Positions 27,713-36,691 of a stretch of DNA of 64,000 nt are shown piece by piece; positions within the stretch are counted from its first letter, which is position 1; each line of letters starts with the position of its first letter. The stretch comes from Arbacia lixula (Eukaryota > Echinodermata > Echinoidea > Arbacioida > Arbaciidae). The stretch lies in NCBI GenBank assembly GCA_963669155.1, contig OZ022588.1, forward strand, positions 18,158,438-18,222,437. Direction: 5' to 3'. Both the position numbers and the translations under genes were made by a program. Under the pieces are notes generated by a model. It made no database searches, had not been told where the DNA came from, and worked only from the letters and a program-made list of their open reading frames with translations.

Positions 27713-30700
27713 CTCACTCACACTCTCATGCATCCCTATCTGTCTTCCAGAGACGGTATGTCTTCACAAGTCTCACCTCTTGGAAGAAGGTCTGGGTGTT
27801 CTGCAAGATGTGCTTGAGTTCAGTCAGCTCCAGAAAGTTCCTCATCAGAGCCTCCTGGTTGGTATTCACCTCCTTCAACTCATTCTCTAGCTTCTCAAAA
27901 CATGCCTATGGGGGGGGGGGGGGCAAAAACAAGTTGTTATCACAATGAACAAAACACTACATCAGTTGGCAGAAACAGACAGAGAAATGGCATGGTGGTT
28001 ATGAATGTAGTCTATGGTCAGTGGTTTTAAATGTAAACAAGGATAGTTTTTCACTTATCCCAAAAATGTTTGTGAAGCTGACTGTGAGATCAAAACGCTT
28101 CAGCAGTTGGCACGAACAGACAGGATATGGCCTGGTGGTTATTAATGTAAACTATGGTATGTGTGTTTTAAAGGGCCCCTGTCATCAAAATGTATGTTGA
28201 GTTTTGTTGATGCAACTTAATACATATATAACAAAATCACTAAGTGTTCAATGGAAATATGTGTCTTAGATTTTAAAATAATTTTTCTATATTTTTTCTC
28301 AGCACTAATAAGCCCCGCCTCCAAAATATCCTCCAACTCAAGATTCCCCTTGTGACATCATCAAAGGTAGAAATTAGCAGGATACTAGACATAATTTATG
28401 CACAAACTAAACATTGCAATAACTACCTGCAAGTGCGTTTAATAGCATCACATAGCTTCCACATTTCTGACATAAGGAAACAATTATTCGCACATGAAAG
28501 GCTGTTAGATGGTATTGTGTGAAGACATGTGTTGCTCCTGTGGGCAGGTGGAGGTAGTCAGTGCAATCTTTAGTTTCTGCATAAATTCTGCTTATTTTCC
28601 TGCTAATATCTACCTTTGATGATGTCATAGGGGGAATCTTTAGTTGGAGGATATTTGGAGGCGGGGCTTAACAGTGCTCAGAAAACATAAAGAAAAATTA
28701 TTTTAAAATATAAGACACATATTTCCATTGAACAGTTAGTGATTTTGCTATGTACATATTATGTTGCATCAACATAAGTCAACATACATTTTGATGACAG
28801 GGGACCTTTAAATGTTAACAAGGATAGTATTTCACTTATCCTGAAATATTTGTGAAGCTATGGCTGTGAGAACAAAGCACTAAAGAAGTTGGCAGGAACA
28901 GACAAGAAATAACCTGGTGGTTACGTCACTACCCAATGAGGAGAAGATGCAGGTTTAAATCCTTCTGGTTCCAACATTTTTTCTTCTGAATTGCTTTTAA
29001 TTCATCAATAGAATGGAACATGATATCCTTATTATTGGATGTATTCTGTTTCAAGTTAGAACAAGTAAAGTTAAGGAATGTTGGTAACACACTTTACATC
29101 ACTTCATCCTTAAGGTTGTTATGATTATGTGATCATAATATACATGTGTAGTACATCAGATCACGTGTCTAGATCACAAGTGAAATGTTACAAAATGCAC
29201 TGTCATGCAACATCTGCATGTCCTTTTTCATCATATCAAAAAAGTTTTGATTATTTTCTAATCAGCTTGACCCTTTGTTTGCCAGATAAATTACTGCTCT
29301 ATGGAATCCATGTGTAATACTGGTGAAAAGAATACAATATATAGCAAATAAAGAGTTCTTACCTCCAGATCGATCATCTCCCTAGGGGCGGGGGCATTGG
29401 GGTTCTCTCCCGTGTTCAGGATGGAGATGCCGCTCGAGGTGACCTCCTTCTCAAAGAAACCTGTGCAATATTCATGTCAAGGGAAATGTTGGAAATTTCT
29501 ACATGTAGTTAAATGGACTCTACAGGAACCATCATTGCATACATTACAAATGGTTCACCTGCTCAAAACCAACAATCAGTCGCAAATACAGCAATGGAAC
29601 AATCCATGAGATGACCTCCTTCTCAAAGTAACCTGTGCAATATTCATAAAGTCAAGAGAAATGTTGGACATGACTAGCAAAATGGACAATTCAGGTACCG
29701 TCATTGCAAAGTACAAATATATACGTGACCCACCTACTCAAAATCAGCAAGAAGTCGCAAATGCAGCAATGTAAAGGGGCTATTTTCTCTGAATAGACAT
29801 TATTGATGCGTACTTCTTTGTTTAAATGCCACAAAGTTTGCTTAAACTCAGGACTTAATCTCAAACTCCTTTGTGAATTTCGGCCTTAGAGGTTACTTAC
29901 GCAGTCTCCGCTCCATCTCGTCACATCTTCGGACCTCACTGACAAACTTGCGCTGAAATGCATTCACATCTGGATTCAACTGCAGGAACATATGAAAAGG
30001 GAAACAACATGATGTATTTGGTATAATCATAATGCCTGGCATTGGCAAAACAAATAACAACCTGAGTTTATAAGTTTTATGAAAGTTTAAAGGGAAATTA
30101 GTTGTATGTACATGTACGTGTATGTTTGCAAAATCAATATAAGTAACTCTTCTATTTTCATTTAATACATTCCGGGCAACATCAATGTCACACATTTGTG
30201 AGTAGTTCTTAATACAGTCTTCTTTAAAGATTGTCCATCCCTTTTGCAAGCTTAAAATTTGAAATCGTCTATCACGATCGTAAATTGAAGAAAGTGTGAT
30301 TCAATACCATTTCTAAGAATATAGCATGTTGAAGCTTTCTGTATATGTTAAAATTTAAGCCGTTAAATTTCAAACCGACTTTTTTCGTACTACGAAAAAA
30401 GTATTAGTCTTTGTTACAGTATCTATGTGGTTATTATGCATGTGTGAAATTATTATTTTATGAGTAATTACCAAACTTTGGAGATGATTCCTTCTATAGA
30501 ACAATTTTCTTCATTACGCGTTTTATAATTTAATAAACAGATGAATCAATAAAGCAGATATTTCAACACAAACTGCTAAGAGCCTGAGGTAAAGACTATT
30601 AATCAGACATTGTTTATGTGCGTTATTTGAATTTTACACTACGTATCAGTTTCAAATTATGAATATACAGCTTGCTAACACTTCTCTATATGTTTTGCCC

Positions 30701-31153
30701 ATGTTTCGATGGTTTCATGGTGATCTGAAAAAGGGACGGGCTGTCTTTAAAATAACACTGCCATACATATAATTTATTTGTATAATACACAAAGCACAGT
30801 TCTTGCAAGTTACTTAAACATAAACTGTATCAATGATTCAAACACATTTCCATGACAACATCTACAATAACGATATATGTAGATTACTGGATGGTCTACA
30901 GCAATTTCAATTGCCAACAACCACTTCAGTGAAAGAAGAATGTTGCTCATCAGGATACTGGTAAATTAAACAACTTAAAAAACAGTAAAAAATGCACCAC
31001 TGGCACACAAAAAGTTCATTCATGGATCTGACTTACATCTCTAAACTGGACAAGACCGAGCTCTCCTAGTTCTGCTACGCAGGAATAGGCCGCCTCTGAT
31101 TGGAGGAAAATCTGTGCCAGGCACATCTCCTCGCTGCGATAAAGGGATCCCAT
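9927..31153 (-). CDS. ATP6V0A: V-type H+-ATPase V0 subunit a (116 kDa), 20 coding exons
   Basis: Membrane stator/proton-channel subunit a of the vacuolar ATPase: its N-terminal half is cytosolic, and its C-terminal membrane domain forms the proton half-channels beside the c-ring. Exons in transcript order: 31153-31037, 29979-29901, 29460-29363, 27905-27777, 26897-26851, 26372-26246, 21624-21542, 21050-20957, 20530-20318, 19086-18936, 18694-18555, 18083-17938, 17319-17232, 16517-16399, 15659-15452, 14494-14387, 12983-12819, 11771-11654, 11183-11012, 10017-9927. Every junction is GT-AG and the phases close to about 830 residues, the normal family length. Landmarks are GSLYRSEEM at the start, VWFIKVRK in exon 9, [13 protein letters not shown] in exon 11, and [14 protein letters not shown] in exon 18 with the arginine matching yeast Vph1 Arg735. 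The protein ends EGKEE and stop. The start ATG has A at -3 and G at +4. After that motif it reads SELSDVL where most homologues have AQLS. Which paralogue (a1-a4 type) cannot be told. Confidence 0.96.
10055..10168 (-). repeat. decayed tandem copies of the exon 20 acceptor border
   Basis: A 65-bp unit covering the last intron bases and the first about 28 bases of V-ATPase exon 20 (9,990-10,054) is repeated at 10,055-10,119 and 10,120-10,168. The middle copy has lost the AG. The outer copy keeps CTTCAG/GATTGAATTCCAGAGCAA and would splice in frame from exon 19, giving a tail [20 protein letters not shown], then PS and a stop, instead of the conserved end. Confidence 0.88.
10255..11005 (+). repeat. 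polypurine tract, about 750 bp, V-ATPase intron 19
   Basis: Nearly uninterrupted G/A sequence of GGGAGGAAGA and GGAAGATGGA units, starting a few bases after the exon 19 donor in the transcript. The sense RNA is therefore a pure C/U tract. Long open frames on both strands here are artefacts of base bias. Confidence 0.9.
11325..11640 (+). repeat. polypyrimidine-rich tract, V-ATPase intron 18
   Basis: A C/T-rich stretch with a poly(C) run at its left end that reaches the donor of exon 18. The sense RNA is purine-rich. Confidence 0.8.
11654..11771 (-). CDS. ATP6V0A: V-ATPase subunit a exon 18, essential-arginine helix
   Basis: This exon encodes 39 codons and one extra base: [20 protein letters not shown], then [19 protein letters not shown]. 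The family needs the arginine in YLRLW for proton release from the c-ring, and it is present. The acceptor is CAACAG/TTTG and the donor is G/GTAAGA. The sense-strand intron after the donor is purine-rich for about 300 bases. Joining to exon 19 gives SLAHSELSDVL. The usual family text is SLAHAQLSEVL, so the A and Q positions differ here. Confidence 0.95.
13011..13710. mobile_element. foldback element, about 700 bp, V-ATPase intron 16
   Basis: It starts CCGTATTTTTCGGCGTATAA, then GACGCA, a terminus I recall as common in MITEs of many animals. The right end is a decayed complement (TGCGTCTAATCTACTGGTCG, then ATATGGTA). A strong central hairpin has arms of about 65 bases (13,257-13,321 and 13,376-13,441; CTAAGGCTCAAACTCCAAAA / TTTTTGAGTTTGAGCCTTAG). 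Outer arms also match (TGACAACATTCAACAAAA / TTTTGTTGAACGTTGTCA). Confidence 0.8.
13795..14345 (+). repeat. GA-rich tract, V-ATPase intron 16
   Basis: AGAGAGA-type sequence reaching to about 40 bp from the exon 16 donor. Open frames in it are low-complexity artefacts. Confidence 0.85.
14685..15295 (+). repeat. CT-rich tract with (CTAT)n, V-ATPase intron 15
   Basis: (CT)n, a (CTAT)n run at about 14,786-14,820, and more CT up to the decayed exon 15 copy. Confidence 0.85.
15301..15384 (-). repeat. decayed copy of the 3' part of V-ATPase exon 15
   Basis: In the sense strand it reads [20 protein letters not shown], then PMFTGQ, nearly identical to the last 26 residues of exon 15 (15,454-15,537), at a period of 153 bases. 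The donor in the copy is GC (CAG/GCGAAAG), not GT (CAG/GTGAGAG), and the copy has no acceptor beyond GA-rich sequence. It looks like a tandem duplication of the exon-intron border. Confidence 0.88.
16690..16870. other. repeat-like stretch in V-ATPase intron 13
   Basis: TTTATTTATTTTATTTATTT is followed by GCAGGGTGGCCTCTTCAGTT and GAGGGCCCTGACGG. This looks like the reverse complement of the 3' end of a dispersed repeat (A/T tail first), but I cannot name the family. Confidence 0.35.
17469..17624. mobile_element. small foldback MITE, family 5, V-ATPase intron 12
   Basis: The ends are GGGCTCTGTTACATAAAATT and GTAAGTTTCATGCAACAGGGCCC. It has internal TTACCATTGAC / ATCAATGGTAAG and a CCATGG-type core. 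It lies about 150 bp from the exon 13 acceptor. Confidence 0.7.
17640..17830 (+). repeat. CAT/ATC-rich simple repeat, V-ATPase intron 12
   Basis: Repeated CATCATC and TCATCA words, no gene. Confidence 0.7.
19576..19733. mobile_element. small foldback MITE, family 5, V-ATPase intron 9
   Basis: A near-perfect 158-bp hairpin: GGACCATGTTGCAGAATAGG and AACCTATATGCAACATGGCC, with inner TTACTACCATGGCAACAG / CTGTTGCCATGGTACTTACC. The motif with CCATGG near the loop is shared with the copies at 1 and 17,469. Confidence 0.85.
20605..20860 (-). repeat. two decayed copies of the 5' part of V-ATPase exon 9
   Basis: The exon 9 border and first about 75 coding bases (20,457-20,530) are repeated with starts at 20,631 and 20,775. 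The copies read [20 protein letters not shown] and VLS, stop, [13 protein letters not shown]; both hit stops right after VWFI. Both keep an acceptor-like CTGTGACAG. The intervening intron text (CACAACTACAGATGACAAGG) is copied too. Confidence 0.88.
21724..22132. mobile_element. foldback MITE, about 410 bp, V-ATPase intron 6
   Basis: The ends are TGGGTCATTCCATGGGGTTG and CCCCATGGAATCACCCTA; TTGGGGCAA pairs with TTGCCCCAA. The right half, including TCTTTTATGGA and ATACTGG, is unique. It starts about 100 bp upstream of exon 7. Confidence 0.75.
23564..24084. mobile_element. foldback MITE, family 2 (AGACAGCCCGTCCC end), 521 bp
   Basis: TTAA flanks both sides. The left end is AGACAGCCCGTCCCTTTT and the right end AAAAGGGACGGACAATCT. 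It carries a 19-base perfect palindrome-like core ACTTTTTTCGTAGTACGAAA. A second copy lies in the opposite orientation at 30,228-30,746. It is in V-ATPase intron 6. Confidence 0.9.
24089..24580. mobile_element. foldback MITE, family 1, intron copy
   Basis: Left AGGGACAGTTCACCCTGAA, right TTCAGGGTGAACTATCCCT. The interior matches the copy at 1,412. It lies in intron 6 of the V-ATPase gene and starts at the very TTAA that ends the neighbouring element at 24,084, so the two insertions share one target site. Confidence 0.88.
24804..25007. mobile_element. foldback MITE, about 204 bp, V-ATPase intron 6
   Basis: The ends are CATATGGGCCATTTCATGG and CATGGAATGGCCCATATG, then GTCACGCGAGTCAC / GTGACTCGCGTGAC inside. 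The outermost ten bases are perfectly complementary. Confidence 0.8.
25762..26194. mobile_element. TTAA-flanked MITE, family 3, 433 bp
   Basis: TTAA flanks both sides. The ends are AGACAGGGTATCCC and GGGACTCCCAGTCT, an imperfect 14-bp inverted repeat. The family 2 ends are similar (AGAC-G---TCCC). It ends about 50 bp from the donor of exon 6 in the V-ATPase gene. Confidence 0.65.
27115..27715 (+). repeat. CT-rich microsatellite tract, V-ATPase intron 4
   Basis: Mainly TCTC repeats ending in a run of about 60 bases of pure (CT)n at 27,645-27,708, directly next to the exon 4 donor. Confidence 0.85.
27958..28925. repeat. tandem units of about 135 bp, split by the family 4 MITE
   Basis: CAGTTGGCAGAAACAGACAG...TGGTGGTTAT at 27,963 recurs at about 28,100 and, beyond the MITE, at about 28,887 (AGTTGGCAGGAACAGACAAG). 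AACAAGGATAGT and TCACTTATCC recur at 28,035 and 28,820. The array lies in V-ATPase intron 3. Confidence 0.75.
28172..28807. mobile_element. foldback MITE, family 4, 636 bp, inserted in a tandem repeat
   Basis: The ends are AGGGCCCCTGTCATCAAAA and TTTTGATGACAGGGGACCT, with TTAA on both sides. Inner arms pair too (AAGCCCCGCCTCCAAA / TTTGGAGGCGGGGCTTA; CTCCAACT / AGTTGGAG). It interrupts a repeat of about 170 bp: sequence before 28,168 continues after 28,808 (AACAAGGATAGTATTTCACT). Confidence 0.88.
28905..28995 (+). repeat. possible tRNA-related SINE remnant
   Basis: CCTGGTGGTTACGTCACTAC resembles a Pol III A box and GCAGGTTTAAATCC a B box, about 35 bases apart, followed by TTTTTT. Similar B-box-like text (GGGTTCAAACCCC) occurs in the repeats near 20,924. 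The evidence is weak. Confidence 0.3.
29611..29780 (-). repeat. decayed copy of the 5' border of V-ATPase exon 3
   Basis: GACCTCCTTCTCAAAGTAAC, then CTGTGCAATATTCAT, copies 29,441-29,475 (exon 3 start and its acceptor). The following about 140 bases of intron 2 (ending GTCGCAAATGCAGCAATG) are copied too, at a period of 172 bases. The exon part has a stop in the sense frame, so it is not usable as written. Confidence 0.85.
30228..30746. mobile_element. foldback MITE, family 2, inverse copy, 519 bp
   Basis: TTAA flanks it at 30,224-30,227 and 30,747-30,750. It aligns along its whole length to the reverse complement of 23,564-24,084. It lies in V-ATPase intron 1, so with the other copy the pre-mRNA could form a long intramolecular duplex across exons 2-6. 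Confidence 0.9.
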
Positions 31154-32159
31154 GATGCCTTGCGTCACACGTTCTCAAGCTGTGAGATAATCTAGGTTGA
31201 TGTACAGGTATGATGATGCTAACTGCAGTTTTTGCAGTATTGAAAATGGGGCGCTGCCCTTGGTGGGTAGAAGTTGTAGTTGATCAGCTCATGAGAAGCA
31301 TTGCAATATATTTGTCTGCAAAGAGAGAGAAACACAAACAAGGTTTGACAAGCTGTATTAGGGGACCTCTGCTCTCCACAGTACCAGTATACACATTGTA
31401 CTATAATACACATACAGTACACACACATACAGTGTTATGTACACATACTACATGGTATCATGTGTAATGTAATATGAGACTCACTTTAAACTTTGAATGG
31501 TACCAGCATACATCATTATATTCCAAATGGTCAAAAACTCACACAGCTTTGAAACAGTTAAAAGTTATACTGTTGTTAAATATTTATTATCTTACACAAT
31601 ATCATATAACTACATGTACCTTTGTGTGAAAGGAGGGGGGGGGATTCATTAATATAATTTTCATTAATCATAATGATTAAAATTTGTCCAATACAAAAAA
31701 TTATATCCTGATGTACATGTATACATCTGATTTGACAAATCTGTGCCTTCTAAAACATTCATCAAATGATCACCCCAACCAAATCAGAGTACACATATTT
31801 CACTACATAAAACATGTACACTGCACCTCACTGTGGTAATAACTAATAAGCCTTGAAAACAATGCAAATTATAGGCCTACTAAACTGCTCAAATCTTAAC
31901 ACAGCACAATCACACAATCAATAATGTACATGTAGCTCACTTTTAAATGATTTTTCATTAAATTGTGTGCCTTTTTCGCAGTGGTTGAGATAAATTTCTG
32001 TAAAAAACAACAAGTGAATCAAACAATGAAACTGTGCTTCATTGACAAAAACATGTTTACTGAATATGATAATCCCTGTTCTGTAACTGTGTACAATGTA
32101 TTTCAAAGATAGCCCCCCCCCCCCCCCCCCCCCACCCCACCCCCTCTTGCCTTAAAGAC

Positions 32160-33160
32160 ATGCAAACAAATCTAGGTTATACGTTTTGGTTTGGGGATAG
32201 TGTTACCCTCCAATCTACAGCAGACAAGATGACACTTACAACAGCTGTCTGTTTGATGCACCTGAATGCACTACTACACATTGACATTTTATTACCTACA
32301 GGAATACACCCCACTCTGGATGTACATACTTATGTACACCATGCATTTAATAAATAAACTGAAAAATATAAATGCAAACAAAGTCAGATAATGCCATTTT
32401 GGTTTGGGGTTAGCATTACCCTCGAAATATACAGGTAGTCCATCTATACATTTTCAACAGCTTCCCACTTGAAACACCTGACTTTTGTATACTACACACA
32501 TTCACAAGAATACTGTACATAATACTGATTAATACAAAATTGTATTTTGTACTAAATCTAACTATAAATATGCAATTCAGATTTTGATTTGGGGATATTG
32601 TTACCCAACTGATCTAGCCCAGATGACATTTACAACAGCTGTCTGTTTGATATACCCCTCTTCACTACAGAACATTGACAATTTACTACAGAAATACATC
32701 CCTCAGTTTATAAGACCCTAGATGTACGTACATGTGTATTTGGAGATTCTATGCATTAATATCTATGAACTAAAAAGATTTTTAAAATTATGCAAACAAA
32801 TTGTGTCATTTTGGTTTGGGGATATCATACTGTTCAGCTCAAAATATACATGTAGCCCAGTTACAACAGCTGCCCACGAATTGATGTACTGGTAATTACA
32901 TGTACCTACATGTAAAGGAATAAATCCCTAGTATGTTCATGGAGCACTTTCTATACACTAACACTATTTAGAAAAAAGAATGCAAAAGCAAGTCAGATTG
33001 TGCCAGTTTGGTTAAATGGTGACAATGTTTTCGTTCAAACATGTCTAGATGACATTCACACCGGCTATAAATGTTCACAAGCACTACTACATGTACAGTA
33101 TACATTGGTGTTTATTAGCTACAGGAATATAACACCCAGTGCATGGAGAGCATAATAAAA
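32160..33160. repeat. diverged tandem array, five units of about 185-227 bp
   Basis: TTTTGGTTTGGGGATA or variants recur near 32,189, 32,399, 32,583, 32,810 and 33,005. ACAACAGCTGTCTGTTTGAT and CAGGAATACA blocks follow in the same order in each unit. It lies upstream of the first coding V-ATPase exon. Confidence 0.8.
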
Positions 33161-34713
33161 CAAAGCACTGTACATGTTCTTTATGGGGGATTACATAATG
33201 AATTTTCTTTTAACAGCCAAACTGCTTCATTAACTGGACATGGTACACTACACTCTACTCTGCAGGCTGCAAGTGTGCATCTAATTACAGGGCAGCACCC
33301 ATCACATTATGAATTGTACATAGAGCGTGCTGTGCATGTACGTTAAGTGTATTAAGTGTACTACTATCGTGTGTACCAGTGCATGCGTACATGTATGTGT
33401 GTGATGTGTGTGCATGCATGTGCGTATATTGGATTGGTATCTATATGTGTGTGTGTGAATGTGTCTGTACGTCATACATGTACAATGTATGTCTTGAGGA
33501 AAAATAGAAATATTATTTGCAGGGGTTCTTTTCCAACCATAATTCTGATGTCACAAGACAAATGTAAGAATCGCCAATCCACAAGAGACCATAGCAAATA
33601 CAGCATTTTCTGAGTGATTCTCATTCATATATGGGCTTTCTGTAAGGCATCGGCAAAATTGACACAAATGTTGCGCTCATTTTATAGAAAGGTAGTGTAC
33701 AATATATGAATGGGCCTTATGGAAAAAAAAAAACATACACACACACACAAACTTCTTCTTCCTTCATGTTCTTAGACCCCTACCCCCTTTCCATTTTTTA
33801 AGATGGAAAGAGTAACTTGACTAATATTTCCTAATATTGGAGATTAAGTGCATTCGTTTCTTGGTCTTCTCCTTTTCCTTCTTCTTTCCCTTCACCCCCT
33901 CCCATCATTCTTCCCTATCCTTCCTTTACTTTATTTGTTTTGTTCTTGAGCTTCTTCTTCTTCTTTGTTCCATCTCTTTCTTTTCTTGATTTTATTTTTC
34001 CATTCTTCACCGACATGTAAAAAGAAAAATTGTTTGGCATCTTTTTCATCATATATGATGAAACTGCAATAGAACTGATGTAAAATGACATCTCCTGACA
34101 TAATCTGTCACTTCTTCTTCCTTCCTATGTGTACACTGTATACATGTATGTAGATGCTATAGACATTGGAAAGGAGTTTAGTTGTGGAGGTGAGGAGGTC
34201 ATGTTTCTGTGATATTGGATGAGCGCTATGCGGAATATTATTAACGAGCATTTAAGAAGACACATGTTTAAGATTCATTGTTGATCGTGTTGTCCAGTAT
34301 ATATGATTTCAAAATGTATTTTTCTAAGTTGTGATTTGAAAATGCTTAGGCTGAGAGATATTGATATTGAGGCTAAGAGAGTTCCAGTAGTTTGGCCAAG
34401 GAAAAGACCTGTAAGCAAGAAGAGGATACTCATTTTTAGAGTTTACGGGTGTGTGGTGCAGTGTGTGTGTGTATGTAAGATCGTATTGCACGGACACTGA
34501 TCACACGCCATAACTCTACTTTTATGTACAAGGAAGCGAGGTTGTACAGCAATAAAACAAACAATACATTGTATTCCCTTTTCATTGGTTTATTGAAGCA
34601 ATGACTGTGCACACGCAAGTGCAGTCATGCGAATTAGAAATATGAATATTGCACGAATGATATTAAATTGGCCAATATAAAAATGTACATGGATAAATGG
34701 GATGGACCAGGAA

Positions 34714-35442
34714 GGTGTTAGAACTGGAGTCGGCATAATTTAAGAATAATTTATTCCCACACCAGTCGCGATCATTGATAGCACAATAGAATATTTGACG
34801 AATTTGGTTCTTTGATCCAATGACGATCGCCGCCAAATATGCAAGACGAATTTTGGATGCATTTAGAGGAATTTATATTTTGTATGCGCAGAAGATTTTA
34901 GAACCACTTCATGAACTGAAGTGCATGTGCAGTAGTAGTATCTTATAGTGATACGATTCTGTGAATTTCGAATTATATTGTTGCTTCGTTTTTGTGATAA
35001 AAGTAAAATAATGTCGAAAACATGTCAGAGAAATGCCTCCTTATTGCACATTGGGCAATCATATTTCCTTAAAAATATCTTGTAAATCGTTTATTGAGTG
35101 TTTCATCTTCCATGGAAACAACATCAATGTCATGTCCGGAGGTGTCCGAAAAAGTTTTGGATCAAAATCTTTCTACAATTTTATCAAAATTTTCATTCGC
35201 TCACCCCAAAACTAATTCATAGTGTGTGTAAAAAGATCAGCTATAAACTCCCAGCAAAGGCTGAACGGTTGACATATTTCTCAAACCAGATTTTCTTTAG
35301 TTATTCAGAGGAAGGCACTGCCTAATTAGAAATACAGCTAATTGTTTAAAACACCTGAATGTCTTGAATTTTTATGAGGTGGCGGTCATCATAGATCAAA
35401 GGAAGTCTATCCGAGCACAGTCCATCCATGCTAGGTCCATGG
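34714..35442 (+). repeat. left arm of the 4.6-kb foldback element
   Basis: This arm of about 730 bp pairs with 38,612-39,339 in inverse orientation, with small indels and substitutions. No reading frame of note. Confidence 0.8.
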
Positions 35443-35639
35443 ATGGACTAAATAATGCTTATGCAAAGTCCAGTAAAAATGAAATTTTAACTCCGCGCTA
35501 AAACTTCAGCGGTGACCGAGCGATGCCCTAAAATCAAGCGGTGCCCAGGCGGACGCTGCTCGGTGCCCTGCCGGAATTGGCTAAAAACTGGCCGCTCGGC
35601 CGCCGAGCAGGCTACTTTTGGGGGTTGTGACCATAGCTT

Positions 35640-35890
35640 AATCCACCTCTTCCTACGTCAGCCCACGATCTGTCCTTCACCACGCACCTCCTACCACCGC
35701 CTTCCTCGTTCTCAACCCTCTATGCACCCCAAGTTGTCACTCTCAATCTACAACTGATAAACAAGCTCCACAACTCTTTCCTCCTAACCACAATGCTCGC
35801 CAATCCCCCGCCTATCCCTCCACAGAACAAGATCCGTACATCCCAGGGCCTTGCCCCAATCTCCGGAGTAAGGAGAATAATAAGAAGAAG
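35640..35890 (+). repeat. possible second LINE 3' tail, plus strand
   Basis: A C-rich stretch is followed by GGGCCTTGCCCCAATCTCC and a run of AGAATAATAAGAAGAAG. This resembles the 3' end of LINEs of the same group, in opposite orientation to the LINE at 36.1-38.0 kb. No reverse-transcriptase motif is attached. Confidence 0.35.
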
Positions 35891-36306
35891 ATGCACCACA
35901 TCAATTTTAACATTTTAACATACATCAGCATCAGACACACAAACTTGACAGTCATTGGCAGAAAAAGCTGTGCCAATTTGATCAAATGAAAGGCTTTCAC
36001 AACAAACAAAGTTACTTGTCACTCAGGACTAAGGCTTAGGCTAGAATGATGTAGACCGAAACATCAGTCTAGGACATTGGATCCGCTGAGATTGCATCTG
36101 GCTCCTCTTCTTCTTCTTCTTCTTCTTCTGGTAACAGTACAGGCCACCGTCTGGTGTATCATCGTACTGGTGAAGTGCAGTGTGCAAGTGTATGTACAAT
36201 GTCTGATAGAAGATTGCTTACAGCGTGCAAGTAAAAACAACCACCGCTACTAACGGAGCTGGGTCTTTTGTACCTCTTGTTTAAAGCTGTGAAGAGAGGT
36301 ACAATT

Positions 36307-36687
36307 CTCCCTATCGCATATAGCCCTCCGAATCTGAACGTGTGTGGCGCTCTAATTATTTTACCTTTAATTCTTGGGATACGAACTTCCGGTCCACGTA
36401 CATCCCGTACAATAGGGACCACGGTTTCCCACTAATTTTATGAATTTTAACTCTAAAGCTAACCCTGACCCTTACCCTAACCCTAAACCTAATTCTATAC
36501 CTAACCCTGACCATAACCTTAACCCTAGATAAATTGTTCACTGATTAATTCATCCAAAAAAAGCGATTTCTAGATCGCTTTGCGCCGACAACAAACTCTT
36601 ACCGGAAGTATATGTTCCAAGAGCAATCGATCAGATATCGGTATCGCGAGGTGATATCGCTGGATATCGGCTATATGCGATAGGGAG
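36307..36687. mobile_element. 381-bp inverted-repeat element inside the LINE, AATT target duplication
   Basis: The ends are inverted repeats (CTCCCTATCGCATATAGCC at 36307, its complement ending at 36687). AATT flanks both sides (36303-36306 and 36688-36691). Removing the element and one AATT restores the LINE reading frame, which supports a real insertion with a 4-bp duplication. A second inverted pair lies inside (AACTTCCGGT / ACCGGAAGT). The core at about 36,455-36,530 is a degenerate telomere-like run of CCTAAC units. No coding capacity. Confidence 0.75.
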
Positions 36688-36691
36688 AATT

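Noticed and set aside
27346-27948. 200-codon Leu/Ser frame
   Set aside because: CT microsatellite; the true exon (27,777-27,905) is on the other strand.
29611-29660. Alternative exon 3
   Set aside because: The copy has a stop in the reading frame and no donor, so it is a decayed duplicate and not a mutually exclusive exon.
36159-36422. 87-codon minus-strand frame
   Set aside because: It joins the nested inverted-repeat element to LINE 3' sequence out of the LINE frame; a chance frame.
36455-36530. True telomere or chromosome end
   Set aside because: The CCCTAA run is short, degenerate and inside a transposon-like element, with host genes on both sides.
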